64,000 bases of DNA from Parasponia andersonii (Eukaryota; Streptophyta; Magnoliopsida; Rosales; Cannabaceae). Both the position numbers and the translations under genes were made by a program. The stretch lies in NCBI GenBank assembly GCA_002914805.1, contig JXTB01000013.1:1116968-1180967 (forward strand). The letters are read 5' to 3'. Positions 45,846-58,129 of the stretch are shown piece after piece. The notes below the pieces were generated by a model. That model was not told the origin of the DNA. It did not search any database and saw only the letters and a program-made list of their open reading frames with translations. How positions within the stretch are numbered: position 1 is the stretch's first letter; every line of letters begins with the position of its first letter.

Positions 45846-45903
45846 TTATTTCTTTGAAACCCATTTGATCGCTGCCCGAGTATCTGTTATGCAAATTTCA
45901 CTC

Positions 45904-45912
45904 CTATTTATA
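45904..45912 (-). promoter_or_regulatory. TATA box of the MIR482-type gene
   Basis: The minus strand reads TATAAATAG inside GTGTGTATAAATAGGAGTG. A start site about 30 nt downstream would lie near 45875, only about 30 nt before the base of the hairpin. Confidence 0.65.
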
Positions 45913-45949
45913 CACACAAGAAAGTATTTGTTTGCTATATCATCCCTAA

Positions 45950-48900
45950 ATTTCGTTTATTTATTTTGTTGCTTGACTTTACTGTGAGTGTGTTTTGTGA
46001 GTTTTGTTCTTTCTCTTTTCTTTATCCTTTTGATAGTCAGATTTTATAAATTTTTAGGGTAATACCCTATTCCGCTATACGCGTAAATATTTTCTATATT
46101 AAGTTTTGTTTTATCGAATGATGTATCAAGTAGGTTTTTTTTCCCTACGTAAGTAGTTGTCATAAAGGTAGAAATAAAATAAAACAATAGGAAAAAAAAG
46201 AAAGAGTACTGTTCTTTCTTCTTCTTCTTCTTCTTTTTTTCAACAAAAATTTGAGAAATTGTAATTTGGCCATTCACTTTTTAGTTGTTACATCTACTTT
46301 TTGCTAAGCAAACGTTAGTAGAATTACAGAAATTTGTGTGTCCAGAACATTGATGTAGATTCTAGGGCACACAACAATAAATTCAGATAGTTCTAGTGTG
46401 TCAGAATTTTTTTTAGAAATTTCAGGGACTATGCTTGTAAATTATAGAAAGTATAAAGAATCAGGTGAAAAAAAAAATTTGGGAGAAAAGGTAAATGGAA
46501 AAGGCGGAAGATATAGTCAGGAAGATGCTCGCGTGACAAACGAGTTAGACAAGCTTTCAGCAAAAAAGTAATTTAAAAAGAAAAAAACAGCTTTGAATTA
46601 ATAGGCGTCACTGTTCTAGAGGTTTGCAATTAAAAAAACATTATTAAATAATATTAGTCGTAATTCTATCCCAGAGCAAATTTCATGAAGCTTCACTTCC
46701 ATCCACTGCATAACAACGTGAACTTTAGAAATTAAGATCTGTTTCTTCGTGTAGGAAATAAAAGAAAAGGAAAAAGAAGCTAAGGATCCACAGATATATT
46801 ATGAAGGAGCTAGCTGCATTTTAGATTTTTGTATGGTTCACAAACCCTATATTTGTTGTTTTCTTTTCATAAAATTGAGTTATACTTGTTGTGCAACTGG
46901 AAAATGACAAATAGTTTTAAGCGAATTAAGAAAATTAGAGCTTTACTATATATATATATATATATAATGTTATGTATAAACGACATCCCGCGCACAAGAG
47001 AAAAGTATCATTGTTAAACTAATATCTCTGATATTATATTTTTGTTCTTTCTTTTTTCGGGGGCGTTGGATGTCATAATTAAAATAATTTTACTCCAGTA
47101 GATAATGAATTTTTTTGAAAGGAGTCGTTGGGGGTTATAGATTTTGTAATTTGAAAGAGAGAATATCACAGGTACGCCTTATAATATTGTAAACCCAAAA
47201 ATTTGTTTTTAGGACAACCAATTAATTTTTTTTTACAAACATATATAGGTACCATTCTCACCTCCAACTCTTTCTTTATGCATGTATATACGTACGATAC
47301 AAAATCATGTTCCTAATCCCTATTTATATATATATATATATTTATATGAGACATGTATATTTTTTCTTGGATAATATCGCTATAAGAATTCTTATGTCAT
47401 ATTTTTATTTATACTCAACCATTGAAAGAGAGTGCGGAAAATACGCAAACTAAAAGGACAGAAAGCAGTGATCACCACGCCAAGACAGAAAGAAAGTGAA
47501 AACGATCGCCAAGACGATTCCATTCCAATGATTCCATTTTCGTAATGCGGGGTCTAAAAACTAAAGCACGATTCCACGCACAAAGTTAAAGGACGCAAAG
47601 TCAGCATTTTTTACACGAAGTGGGGCATTATACTTTTTCTGAAAGGAAAGATGACTTCCACAATCTGCCACTTGATTATATTTTTCTTTTTTATTTTTCC
47701 CTTTTTCGTCTCCATATAATTATATTTTCAAAAAGTTATTTCTGATTTATATTGATATTGTAATGACACCATTTTAATCAAAAGTACTCACATTTACTCT
47801 CCTCAAATATTTTCGAAAAATTTAATCTCCAAGATATTGTCTCTTTGTTGAGATGAAGTTGTGGTGTCTCTTTATTGAGATTTTGTTGTGATGGTTCTTG
47901 TGGTTCTGTATCCTCAGGGGAATGACACTGCTCATACGCTCATTTAAGTATTGTTCAAGTTTATAAGCGAATTTAAATTTATTGTATTATGTTGCAGCCG
48001 TGTTATAACACTATTATAGTTGTGTTATGACCAAGAAGAAGTTGTGTGATATTTCATAAATTTAATTCACAAAATTGTTATAATATTTAAAAACAACATT
48101 TAAGTATTTGACAAACAATAAATTGTGTGTGCAATATCATAATATTTTAGGCAATATTTATTATTGCAACAAAAGCAACATACAATAAAAAAACAAAATA
48201 TATTAATAAAAACAACTCTTATCGTACTTATCAGATTCTACTTAAAATAATAAATACTTCAATTTTTAAAATCTGCTAACGAAATAAAAACCTACCAAAT
48301 ACCTCTTCTCCTTTATTACTTTTCAAAGTTACAAATCAGCCTCTAGAATCAATCCTAGATGGGGCCTACATTCTGCTTTTATGTGGTTTAACGACATTCC
48401 CTCTTAGAGCACGTTTAGAATTGATTATTGCTAGTGTTTTTAGCTTTTAAAAGCAATTAGTGAAAAAAATTGGGAGTTAGGGAGCATTTGGCAAGTTCCT
48501 TTGATCAGCAAATTCTAAAAGTTGATGCGTATTCGCCAATTTAAACAGAATTTGAGAAGCATGATAAGACTTATTTTTCAAAGCTGATTTTGTTTGTATA
48601 ATAAAAATTGTTTTAAAATATTACTTTGCAGCGTACATAATTTATAGTTTACCAAACACTTAGATATTGCTTTTAAATAGTAAAGTAGTTTTGTAGATTA
48701 AATTTACTAAAAATTTAGATTTTTTTTTTCACAGTTACTTTTTGCTCACAGGGTGGCTACAGCAAGCCTACAACATATCTGTAGTGCAACACATCTGTAG
48801 TATAATACAGCAATACCAAATTAGCCTTTATATTGCTAAGTTGTAGTAAATAAGTCTTATCAATAAAGAATTTCCGCATCAATTTTGTAAATATATATAT

Positions 48901-49780
48901 ATATATACCAACATTTCTCCTATAGGATACATTGTAAAAAAGGTGGCTATATTACCACCCTTCTGTCTACTCTTTTCATATTATTTCTAATACCACACTC
49001 CTCATTTAAATTTAAAATTAAATTACTATTTATTAGACCCCAATTATTCTTAAATTGTCCCTTAATATAATTTAATTTTAAATTTTCTAGTCTGACCAAC
49101 TAGTTCCCACCATTATGTCCCTCATTTATTTATTATTTTGTTGTTGTGATTTTGAGTTCTTACCCCCCTCTTTAATTCAACAAACCTAAGAACTCTTCTC
49201 CTTGTATTCCCACACTTTTTTATTTATTGCATAATGTTTTGGGGTAAATCCCCGAATTTGACTAGAACAATGTTTATTAAGTATTGATCAATAATAGATT
49301 AAAGTTGAATATGATTAAGGTAGAAAACAGAACAAAACTAGAAAGAAAAAAAGTAGAGTAATATAATTATAAGAGTTACAGATCCTAATTAAGCTAAGTA
49401 TTCTTACCCTATACTCTAAGCCTTTTTAGGGGAATAAGAATGTAAGTTACATGCACTAAATCAAGGAATACTAACTATTATTATATGCAGAAACTTTCTA
49501 CTTAAGTAACATGTTAAATCCTTATAACTAACCCTTAAACCGGGTTATTTCTGGTTTATTTTTGTTGATTTTGAGTGAGACCGCTTTAATGGCAACTTCT
49601 AAGTTGCTTACTAAGACTGTTTACTAAACTCTAAACTTGTTCTTAGTACTCCCATATTATTTAATCATTGTTTTTCACTAAAACTATAGTTAGAACCAGA
49701 TTCTAGGAGACAAAAAAAAATTTGTTTTTGTCATTTGGTAGCCTTGTCTCCCACTAACTTCTTGGCTTCCAAGTTTCAGC
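45950..49780. other. Intergenic DNA with microsatellites and a MITE candidate
   Basis: No gene is supported. (AT)n runs lie near 46948-46966, 47324-47342 and 48893-48907. A (TTC)n/A-rich stretch lies near 46193-46240. At about 48480-48665 a segment begins GAGCATTTGGCAAG and ends TTTACCAAACACTTAG, an imperfect inverted pair reminiscent of hAT-type MITEs. Short direct repeats (GTCTCTTT(G/A)TTGAGAT) lie at 47840-47885. Confidence 0.5.
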
Positions 49781-49784
49781 TCTT

Positions 49785-49793
49785 TATAAATAG
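49785..49793 (+). promoter_or_regulatory. TATA box of a possible noncoding transcription unit
   Basis: TATAAATAG in the context CTTTATAAATAGGAGC is followed about 30 nt later by a pyrimidine/CA-rich start-like region (CTTTCACTATCAAAAAG), then a C/T-rich leader. No open frame of note follows until beyond 50890. Confidence 0.5.
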
Positions 49794-49814
49794 GAGCAGC
49801 CCTTTCACTATCAA

Positions 49815-51080
49815 AAAGAAGGAATTTCTTCATACAAAAAGCACTAATATACAATCACTATCTCTTCTTCTCTCAGCTGCTCAAGTTTCTAGCCACTACA
49901 GTAGCTGAAATTTTCATTTTTCTTGCATTTTGGTCCATCCAATAGATACAAAACATCTCCTAAACTATCACTCTAGATCATATTCTTAGTCAAAGATCAC
50001 TAATTCGACTTCATTCTCATATCAGAAAGTGATCTTTAGTGTCTTTGCATGTATGATCAGCTATTTTTTCTAAGTAAATAGTGGTTGATCTTTATTTTTT
50101 TTTTTAATCATATATCTCAGCTTCTAGTTTTTATTTCTCATTCATACCTTAGCTTATATTCATCACTTAAGTGCCATATCCTCTTTTATAAGATTTTGTA
50201 CTAGTATATATATGATAAACACCAATTTATCTATATAAAGTGGTTGATTATTTATCTCCACTTTTCTGCATCATAAGGAATATAAAGTGAACACCTTTAA
50301 TTTAATCATTAAAAGCTCCTACTTCATATTTTATATACTTATAGGCTCGTACTTGTGCATGATCAAAGCTTGGTTAGTATATAATCAAGCTCTATTTCAA
50401 ATAACAAAGTATTATCTATTCCTTCTTTCATATATATACTAGCATTTCATTCAAAGAACTCTATAAATGTTAAGCCATTTAAGACCCTAATCCCATATTC
50501 ATAGTAGTTTTTCTACTAAGACGTCATCTTCTATTTCCTGATATTTTATATTATTGTATCTTATTTTCAGTTTTTTATTTTTCAATATAGGTTTATTCCA
50601 GTTAACTGGTCCTTTTTATATTATAGCCTTTTTTTTTTTTCAAAATTTACATTTCAACAACTTTACTTTTAGTTATATTTAAGTTTCAGCTCATTTACTT
50701 TCTATTATTTAAGTTTCAGTATTTTTAATCTTAGTCATTTATATTTTAATACGTAAGAATCCAGTTAATTGGTCCTATTTTTGTTTTAAATTTTCAGCTT
50801 TTATTGTTATATATTTTTCTCTATCTAATAAACTTAACTACCTACTGTATATATCTACTTATGCTTACTTATCTCTAATTTTTATCTCTAATTTTTATGA
50901 TAAATTATGTTATCTTAATTTTGAGTAACAAACAAGTTTATTCTAGAATGCATAGCATGTATTCCATGATAAACTTAGCATATATTTTTAGAAATCAAAA
51001 ATTATTACGAACACATAGCATGCATGATTATACTAGAATGCAAGTTTATCCTAATTTTATTTTCGTTTATTGTTCTTTTT
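49815..51080 (+). ncRNA. Possible noncoding transcript downstream of the TATA box
   Basis: The sequence after the TATA box looks like a plant leader (CT-rich, 49855-49875) but has no credible start codon or frame. Features seen are a 10-bp stem AAAGATCACT/AGTGATCTTT (49994-50003 and 50029-50038), two copies of CCAGTTAA(C/T)TGGTCCT (50598 and 50761), and two copies of TTTAAGTTTCAG. The stems are not microRNA-like. It could be a lncRNA, an unrecognised precursor, or a chance TATA. The 3' limit is arbitrary. Confidence 0.25.
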
Positions 51081-51099
51081 TTCAATAAAATCAAAGGTT

Positions 51100-54000
51100 T
51101 TATATTTAATTAAAAAGTAGGGATTAAAATAAAGAAGAAAATTACGAATACGAAGAGAATAAAAATTTAAATATGTAAGTGAATGAAAGAATATAAGATA
51201 GCTAATCATGGAAAAGAAACCCAAAAAAATAAATAAATAAATAAACAGAGAAATAACGTTCAGATAATTAAGAAAGTTGATAAAGAATAAGATAATAAAA
51301 ACCGAAACGGAAAGATAAGTACGTATGGCAATGAAAAAATAAATAAATAAAAGAAAAGGCAAAGAGAAAAAATTGTGTAGACAAATAGACAAACGATAGA
51401 GTTCTTATTTGTTTTTTCAATCTTCGTTCACAATCTTGTTTTGATTATTATTTTTTTTATATGTTTTCTCAAGATCTTATATTCACCTGAAAGAAAAAAA
51501 ATATCTTATATCCTCGTGAATCAAGTTGGAAAAGGGCGTATTTAGAGAGGTGTGGATAGCGATTTTTTTTTTCCCCTTCAAACTCTTTATGTACTTTAAA
51601 GCAATTTCATTAAAAGTACTTTTTGTAATTGAAAAACTTACTACAACGCAGTAGTGTGGGAAGAGTATACATAGGGTGGCAGTAGACTCACCCTAAAAAA
51701 ATTGCTTTTGGTCTTTTTTTTTTAGTCCAATTTTAAATATATCTAAGAAAAGAAAAGTTTTCTTGTATTGTAGAAAAGTTTTTAGCGCCTCATATTTAAG
51801 TTTTAAGGAAATATCCATGAGCATTATGTGAAAACATCGGAAAAGGACATATAATATCAATATTTGTTAAGAAAAACATATAGGAAACTGTCCCTATAAA
51901 TCAATATTCCTAAATTCTAGTGGTTTGTTGGTTTTAGTGGCAACATTATGGAAAAGTAGAAAATGATTTTTACCAAATTAGCAAGATTTACATAATAGTA
52001 ATATATCGTCTTCACTAGCTGATTTAACAGGAGCATTTCATTGAGATAACACATTTTTTAGAATACGGAGTGATAGGTGTCCCAACATCTATCTGGTACA
52101 AACAGCGCCTAAGTGAACCCTGTACAAGGACCTTCCATCTACTTAGTTCCTACGGACCTACACAAAGCAAGAACCTAGGTTATTACTGACGACATAAACA
52201 ATAATATCTTGAGTAAGACAAGCTATGCTCAGTAAATTTTTATAATAGTTTGTGCAATGTAAGATATTTTGAAGAGTAGAGTTATGAAATTGAGAGGATA
52301 CGACATAAGAACCAATGTGGTTAATGGACAAAATTTGCTTGTTTCTGACAATTAGGCGTTTTTTATGAGAATAATTTGATTTGACACTGAGATTAGTAAG
52401 ATTGTTCATGATATAATTAATGGAGCCGCTTTCATAATACCATCAAAGGTCAATTGAGATTGAGCATTCCGAGGAAAGCTCGGATGAAAATTGCAGTTAT
52501 AGTGGAAATAAAAATTAAAAATACGTTCCAGTTGATGATGACAAACTTAACTATATTTACTACTCCTACCACCACAACTACCTTCATGGCCTCAACCACC
52601 AATATTGTAGTTGATCATCAAAAGCATTGGAGTTAGATTGGGAGCCTCAGCCACTCATTTAGGCTGAGTTTGTGGCCAACTTAGGAATTAGTTGTAAACA
52701 AATCAATCCAGGGAGCAGAGTTGATTTGTTTAGGCAAGCCTTTTAACTCAAAAGCATTGCACGTGTGATAGGCGGCAATTTATACCTACATGATAGTTAC
52801 TTTTTCATTCAACTTTATAAGTTTTTATATTTAACTAAGGATAATTTCTTTATTTTTGTATTTATTGGTATTTTGGAGGTGAATGAGTCAAAAAAGTTAA
52901 AGCTAGAATTGAAACAGGCTAAAAGTCCTAAAGATGAGCTGAAATGGGAGAGAAATCCTAAAAATGGGCTAAAAGTGTTATTTTTCTTCAAACTGTGTAC
53001 CAAGTAATATTTTTGTAAACTACGAGGAGGGACACAAGAGTGAGTGCCTAGGAGCTCTATTAAGAATAAATTAGGTAAATACGACTTTTTTTTCTCATTA
53101 ATTAAATCTACCATCATATCACTTTTTTAAATGAATTTTTGATGAATTTTTGACGATCTTGACGTTAGTAATATTCTTAATAGATTCTTGACGAATTCTT
53201 GATAAATTCTTGACAGATTTCTTCTCCTAAAAGTGATAAAATCTAATAGTAGTAGTAAATTTAGTTAAATATTTGAAAAAGTAGTAATTGTCTACTTAAC
53301 CCAATAAGGGCATCATGGTGCTCAAAATTGAAAAAAAAGTCATTTTTTCACCAACTTAAGATGTTTTGATAATTTAGGACTCCGAATTTGTACGAGATTT
53401 GACTAATCACTTCCAAGACTAATTCCAAGATGGCTACTTAGGTGATAGATAATAAAATATATTACTAGGACTAGATATTAGCATTTGTCGTATCTAAACC
53501 ATAAGTAATCAATCTGTAGTTGATATGATCATTTGATGTATTAACTATAATGAAGAACATAATTTAAGTTAAAGATTTCACGTTTGTGTAATGATTTCTT
53601 AGATCAATCTAAATTTTTTTCAACTTAATATTTTTATTAACTAATTCTAGAGCGTTTACTTGAGTTATTTTATAGGAAAAAGTTAGATACGATATTCATC
53701 TATCTAATGTGCAACTGCCAGACTAATCGGCATTGTAGTGGGCTTTAAAAGCGTGCTGGCTTTTTAGCCTATTTCTTTTTTTTATAATTGTCCAGAAAAT
53801 TATTTAAGCCTAATTTGGCTAATCTTATGCAACTCAAAATATTGTTATAACTTGGAGACAAATGGATCTATTTAATTCAAGTTCCAATAGACAAAGGCCC
53901 AATTACAATTAATTACACTCTTGAATTAAATAAATATTACAAGATACTTCATAATTAAAATTATGTTTATTAGATAATTAACATATGTATGTGTATTCTC

Positions 54001-54780
54001 ACATGAATACCGATAATTAGAGCTAGTAAAAATATCATTTTATCCCTCCAATTATATCTTTCAATTCATTGACAAGATTATATCTAATAGATGACCAGAT
54101 TTAATCATCTAAGTTCTGATAGCTCCTCAAGACAGTATTTACTTCTCTATATAATAGAGTTGTAGTTTCTATATCTCTAAGTATATATTCTCAATACTTA
54201 TAATAATGCATTATCAAATGTAAGGATCTATATCATCAATTTCTTTATCTGTACCTTTTAACATCTCAAATAATACAAACTATAAATATAAATTCATCGT
54301 CTATTTCAGGATTAAAAAAAACATGTGTTAACTATCAAGTTTATGTGAATATGTTCTTATTAATGACACTTATTACAAGAATATATTTTACATGGTCTAA
54401 ATTCAATGTTTACATCCTAAGACTTTTTGTACATGGTCACATCAATATAGATTAAGATATATTATAAATGCACAAAGTTTCATAAAACGATCCAAAAAAC
54501 ATGTTCTAACTTTTTTTTATTAATTGTGAACAAACTTAGTTGATTTGATTAGAGAAAATAAGTATTAAATTTATTTAACATCTTTATTAAAATATTTTAC
54601 TAATATATATTTCTCTAATAACTCATAAATGGTCAACAGTTTCTAATGGTACATAAACAACCTCAAAATAAACGAAGTATTAAAGAAAGATATACTTAAA
54701 CTGGAGAAGAGTTGCAAATAAATGCACTCAAAATTTCCGTAACAACTGATAAATGATAAGTATAATGATAATCACTTTCA
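51100..54780. other. Intergenic DNA 3' of the MADS gene
   Basis: No gene is supported. The minus-strand frame at 51057-51392 is a Phe/Ile-rich artefact of an A-rich tract. Short repeats of GA(A/C)(T/A)TTTTGA / TTCTTGACGAAT occur at 53130-53222. A few small frames (52158-52409, 52454-52636, 52765-53007) have no recognisable products. Confidence 0.5.
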
Positions 54781-54796
54781 AAATTTATAAAACCTC

Positions 54797-55963
54797 TCAA
54801 ACGATAATTTTGTTCTCAAGGAAGTCGTTGACAACATCAGTCAACTCATTCCCTCTAGAAGCTGGTGACGCCACTTGAAACGAGTCAAGACTGGGCCCCA
54901 CATTCATCGCATTCATGGGGTACTGCATCTGCACGTACGGTACCATCATCGGCTGCACTACAGGAGGAGGATAGTAGTACCCATGAGTCTGCATGGAGGA
55001 ACTAGCCGTACCTGCAGCACCGGAACCGTTGAACATCATCATGTACTTCTCCAGAGCCATCCTAGCCGTCGGATGATTATAAACTGGTCTACGCGAAGCG
55101 GGAGTTACAGTACTGTAATGCATTGTGTTCTCCGGTAACACTCCAGCCGTTAGATCATCATAAACTGGGCCCCGGAATGAACTGGTGATGTTGTTAGTAC
55201 CGTACTGCTGTGTGTTGTTACTCGACATACCATTGAAGTAGCTCTTAACCCGAGGATGATGATGATGGTCATGATGATCATCAAAGCTACTAGCCATACT
55301 AGTCTGATTATCATCACCAAATAACAAACTCATCATAGAATTCGGATTAGTCACCGAAAAACTCGAATCAGTCTGAAGAGAAGGCGTTCTATTCATGTCC
55401 ACTATTTGATCATAATAATCATGATAATTCTTGAAAACGTTCTTAAGGGAACTTTCCTTCTTCTTCCTCCCCTCGATAATCTGCTTGACGACTCTGATCT
55501 TACCATCGAGGCGGCCGACGAGTTCTGCCAGCTCATCGGCGGCTAAACCGTCGATTAGTTCGGCCGATGTCGGGTACTTAAAGGCGTAAAACTTCTTGCG
55601 GAAGCGGGAAATATCGGAGTGGACCTTTTTGTTACGCTCGGCGAGTAGGCCAGTCAAGTTGTAGCTTTTGTTTGGGGGCCTTTCCATGACGGCCTGCTGG
55701 TACTTTTGGATGATCCTCAAAACGCGGTCGTTTTCGGGCGGAAAGGTCTCGATGTCTGCCTCCTCCTTACCCTCCTTGAGCGTCCGGGTTTGGGCATGGC
55801 CCGAATCCGTTTTCGGACCCGAGACGAATACGCAGATGTCGGTATCACAGAGAATGGAGAACTCAAAGGCCTTCTTCATTATACCGTTCTTTCTTTTCTG
55901 GAATGTTGTCTTGCGTGATTTCTCGTTGGCGATTAACTCCAATTTTAGTTTACCACGACCCAT
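54797..55963 (-). CDS. Type I MADS-box transcription factor
   Basis: This is a single uninterrupted frame of 388 residues. Residues 1-60 are a MADS DNA-binding domain (MGRGKLKLELIANEKSRKTT, then KRKNGIMKKAFEFSILCD), with the basic patch and the LCD/ICVFVSGP core in place. No K-box follows, which marks type I. Residues 75-170 form a charged helical region (ENDRVLRIIQKYQQAV, RFRKKFYAFKYP, LDGKIRVVKQII) like that of the M-beta group (AGL82/AGL47-like), the best guess at subgroup; M-gamma is less likely. The C-terminal half is low-complexity: a His-rich stretch (229-237), a duplicated segment (262-282 and 290-309) and a Pro/Tyr/Met-rich tail (329-355). It should act in the nucleus. Type I factors mostly work in female gametophyte and endosperm; expression here is unknown. 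The start is supported by the canonical MGRGK N-terminus, by a splice-acceptor-like sequence just upstream and by a TATA box further up. Confidence 0.93.
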   Translation of the reverse strand: MGRGKLKLELIANEKSRKTTFQKRKNGIMKKAFEFSILCDTDICVFVSGPKTDSGHAQTRTLKEGKEEADIETFPPENDRVLRIIQKYQQAVMERPPNKSYNLTGLLAERNKKVHSDISRFRKKFYAFKYPTSAELIDGLAADELAELVGRLDGKIRVVKQIIEGRKKKESSLKNVFKNYHDYYDQIVDMNRTPSLQTDSSFSVTNPNSMMSLLFGDDNQTSMASSFDDHHDHHHHPRVKSYFNGMSSNNTQQYGTNNITSSFRGPVYDDLTAGVLPENTMHYSTVTPASRRPVYNHPTARMALEKYMMMFNGSGAAGTASSSMQTHGYYYPPPVVQPMMVPYVQMQYPMNAMNVGPSLDSFQVASPASRGNELTDVVNDFLENKIIV

Positions 55964-55979
55964 TATTTCGTTGTAATAA

Positions 55980-56350
55980 CTATATGTACAACCAAACGGT
56001 ATCCAAAATATTAAGTCATGTAAGAAACCCCCCCCAAAAAAAGTGCTTCAGACAGTACTATTAGAGATTAAATGGGCAATAAACCAAAATTAATTCAAAC
56101 TAATGGCTTCTTAATTTTCTGCCAAAAAAAAAAAATTAAATACAGTACGCGAAATCAGTTCATTCCTACAGTATATAGTATCCAAATTTATAATTTTATC
56201 TCTATTTGTAAATTAGGGCATGTATATATGATACGATCTATAGATAAAAACGATAACATATATACAATAATAGCTAGGGTTTGGTTATGTAGTTGTATAG
56301 GGGTGAGTAAGGGAAGATAATTTTTTGATCAAGAAAGAATATGAAAATAC
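55980..56350 (-). other. Probable 5' UTR intron of the MADS gene
   Basis: On the minus strand a donor CAGAG|GTATTTTC starts at 56350 and an acceptor ACATATAG ends at 55980, 17 nt before the start codon. The 371-nt stretch is AT-rich, as plant introns are, and contains several stops and upstream ATGs that splicing would remove. This is predicted from sequence only. Confidence 0.5.
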
Positions 56351-56468
56351 CTCTGATTGAACTGAAGTTAGGAAGAATTCGAGTCTCTCAATTCGGTCGG
56401 AGATGATGAATAGGGAATATGGAGATTTGGGGAACTTTAATGGGAAAAGAGAGAGGCCGTATTCGGTG

Positions 56469-56474
56469 TTTATA
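56469..56474 (-). promoter_or_regulatory. TATA box of the MADS gene
   Basis: The minus strand reads TATAAA within CCATTATATAAACACCG. A start near 56440 would give a C/T-rich leader (CTCTCTCTTTTCCC), then the proposed intron. Confidence 0.6.
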
Positions 56475-56479
56475 TAATG

Positions 56480-57380
56480 GTAATGACAAAAAGAGGCGGA
56501 TCAATTAGGACCGATTTCTCTCGTTAACCTAGTTACCAAAAATACGAGATTGTAATATCTGCAGACATTAATTGTAATAGATTTTAGTCTCTCCAAATTA
56601 GATTTTATCGATTGTTCCACCCGGTTTGCAGTGTATATATCCACTTGATATATAAATTCCACCACATAGAGTGGAAATAACATTTTGGTTTAAAATTACT
56701 TTTCGGGCAGACCATATTGTCCTAATATGTATAATTTTTGTTTATGCTTTTAATAAAAAAAACAATTTTTCTTCCAGTCAATGTAACTTAAAGAAAATAT
56801 ATACTAATTGATTTTTTTTTTTTGTGAAATAGATACTAATTGATATTTTATTTCTGAGAAAATTACACAATTAACCTTAATTTTTTTATTTCCGGAATAA
56901 AATCTTTTTTCTTTCAATAAAATTAAATTTTAAACCTTTTGTATCTAAAAAAATTTCAACTCCCTTAATCAAATTTATCAAAATTAGTGCTAAGAATACA
57001 AATTTATCCTCTATAACAATAAGAATAAAGGTCTATAATGATAACGAAATTACCACGACAGACACACAAATATCGTCAGTATTATTAGCCAAACCTCTAA
57101 TTTTAGCAAAAAATTCTATGATGATGAAAAAATAAAACCCCCACAGCAATAACATTTGTTATGTCACTATTGGGGTAGTATATAATATGTCACTATTGGG
57201 GTAGTATATAACGATGATACGATTTGTCGTTGCTATAGGTGTGTACTAAAAACCCGCACCAACTCATAGTAAATGATAAATATTCTACAGATGTAATTAA
57301 TTTATTTTTAAAATGTAAGAATAATAAAAGAAAATTAATAAATTTAATATAGTCTATAGCGACTACATGTTTTGAATACA
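56480..57380. other. Upstream region of the MADS gene
   Basis: AT-rich promoter-side DNA with no further gene. It contains the 26-bp tandem duplication at 57160-57211 and ends at the second CACTA element. Confidence 0.5.
57160..57211. repeat. Tandem duplication of a 26-bp unit
   Basis: TATGTCACTATTGGGGTAGT... occurs twice head to tail (57160-57185 and 57186-57211) without visible differences. Confidence 0.92.
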
Positions 57381-57394
57381 CATTACAACAAAAA

Positions 57395-57665
57395 AAGCTT
57401 TTTAAGACGCTTTATAAGTGCCTTAAAATACCTTTCATGGCGCCCACAAAAGCGCCTTGGTTCCAGTTGTCGTAATAGGCCTTCAATACCAAGGCGCCTC
57501 GCAGGCGCCGTGAAAGGCATCTTCTATAGTGCTTATTAAGTGTCTTGGTATTTAGATACCAAGGTGCTTCCGAAGCACCGTGGAAGATATCTTTCACGGC
57601 GCCTACAAAGCGTCTTGGTATCTACATACGAAGGACCTTTCACGGCGCTTTATAAGCGCCGTAGT
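57395..57665. repeat. Subterminal repeats of the second CACTA element
   Basis: Multiple short inverted and direct copies of TTTCACGGCGC, GGCGCC(T/G) and CTTGGTAT(T/C)TA(G/C)ATAC occur, for example CGGCGCTTTATAAGCGCCG near 57635. The block is much richer in GC than its surroundings. Such repeats bind the element's transposase proteins. Confidence 0.8.
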
Positions 57666-58129
57666 ACAAATTTCTAGGGGGTATTTATAATGTATTTGTC
57701 TATATTGCCCTCTTGAATTTTATAAATGTAATACAAATTCATTACATACACCAAATATTTGAAATAAAATAAAATATAAATATATATTTACATACTAATA
57801 TTAAATTAACATAATAACTTGATCATAATCATATCCATATAGTCTATATAAACTAAGTATATATATATATATACATTAGTTTTTTAAGCCAAACTAATAT
57901 GATCATCAAAGATTACATATTAGTTTAAATAAACAAAGATTAAGAACCTCAAATGAGAAATTGTATTAGTTCCTCGACCCATTCTTCAAGAAGTCCATTG
58001 ATATCATCATTTGTATAGAAATTTTGTCCATTAAACTACAAATTCAAATACCTTATTTGTTAGAAAGTGATCAATCAAACTATAAATTAGAAGAGAACTA
58101 ATAAAACATATGGTTACATACCATTGTGG

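Noticed and set aside
49994..50038. AAAGATCACT/AGTGATCTTT stem as a microRNA precursor
   Set aside because: The stem is only 10 bp with a loop of about 25 nt. Pairing outside it is poor and it matches no known family.
51057..51392. Minus-strand ORF of 111 codons rich in Phe, Ile and Leu
   Set aside because: It comes from an A-rich tract with repeated AAATAAAT strings. It looks like a membrane protein only because of base composition.
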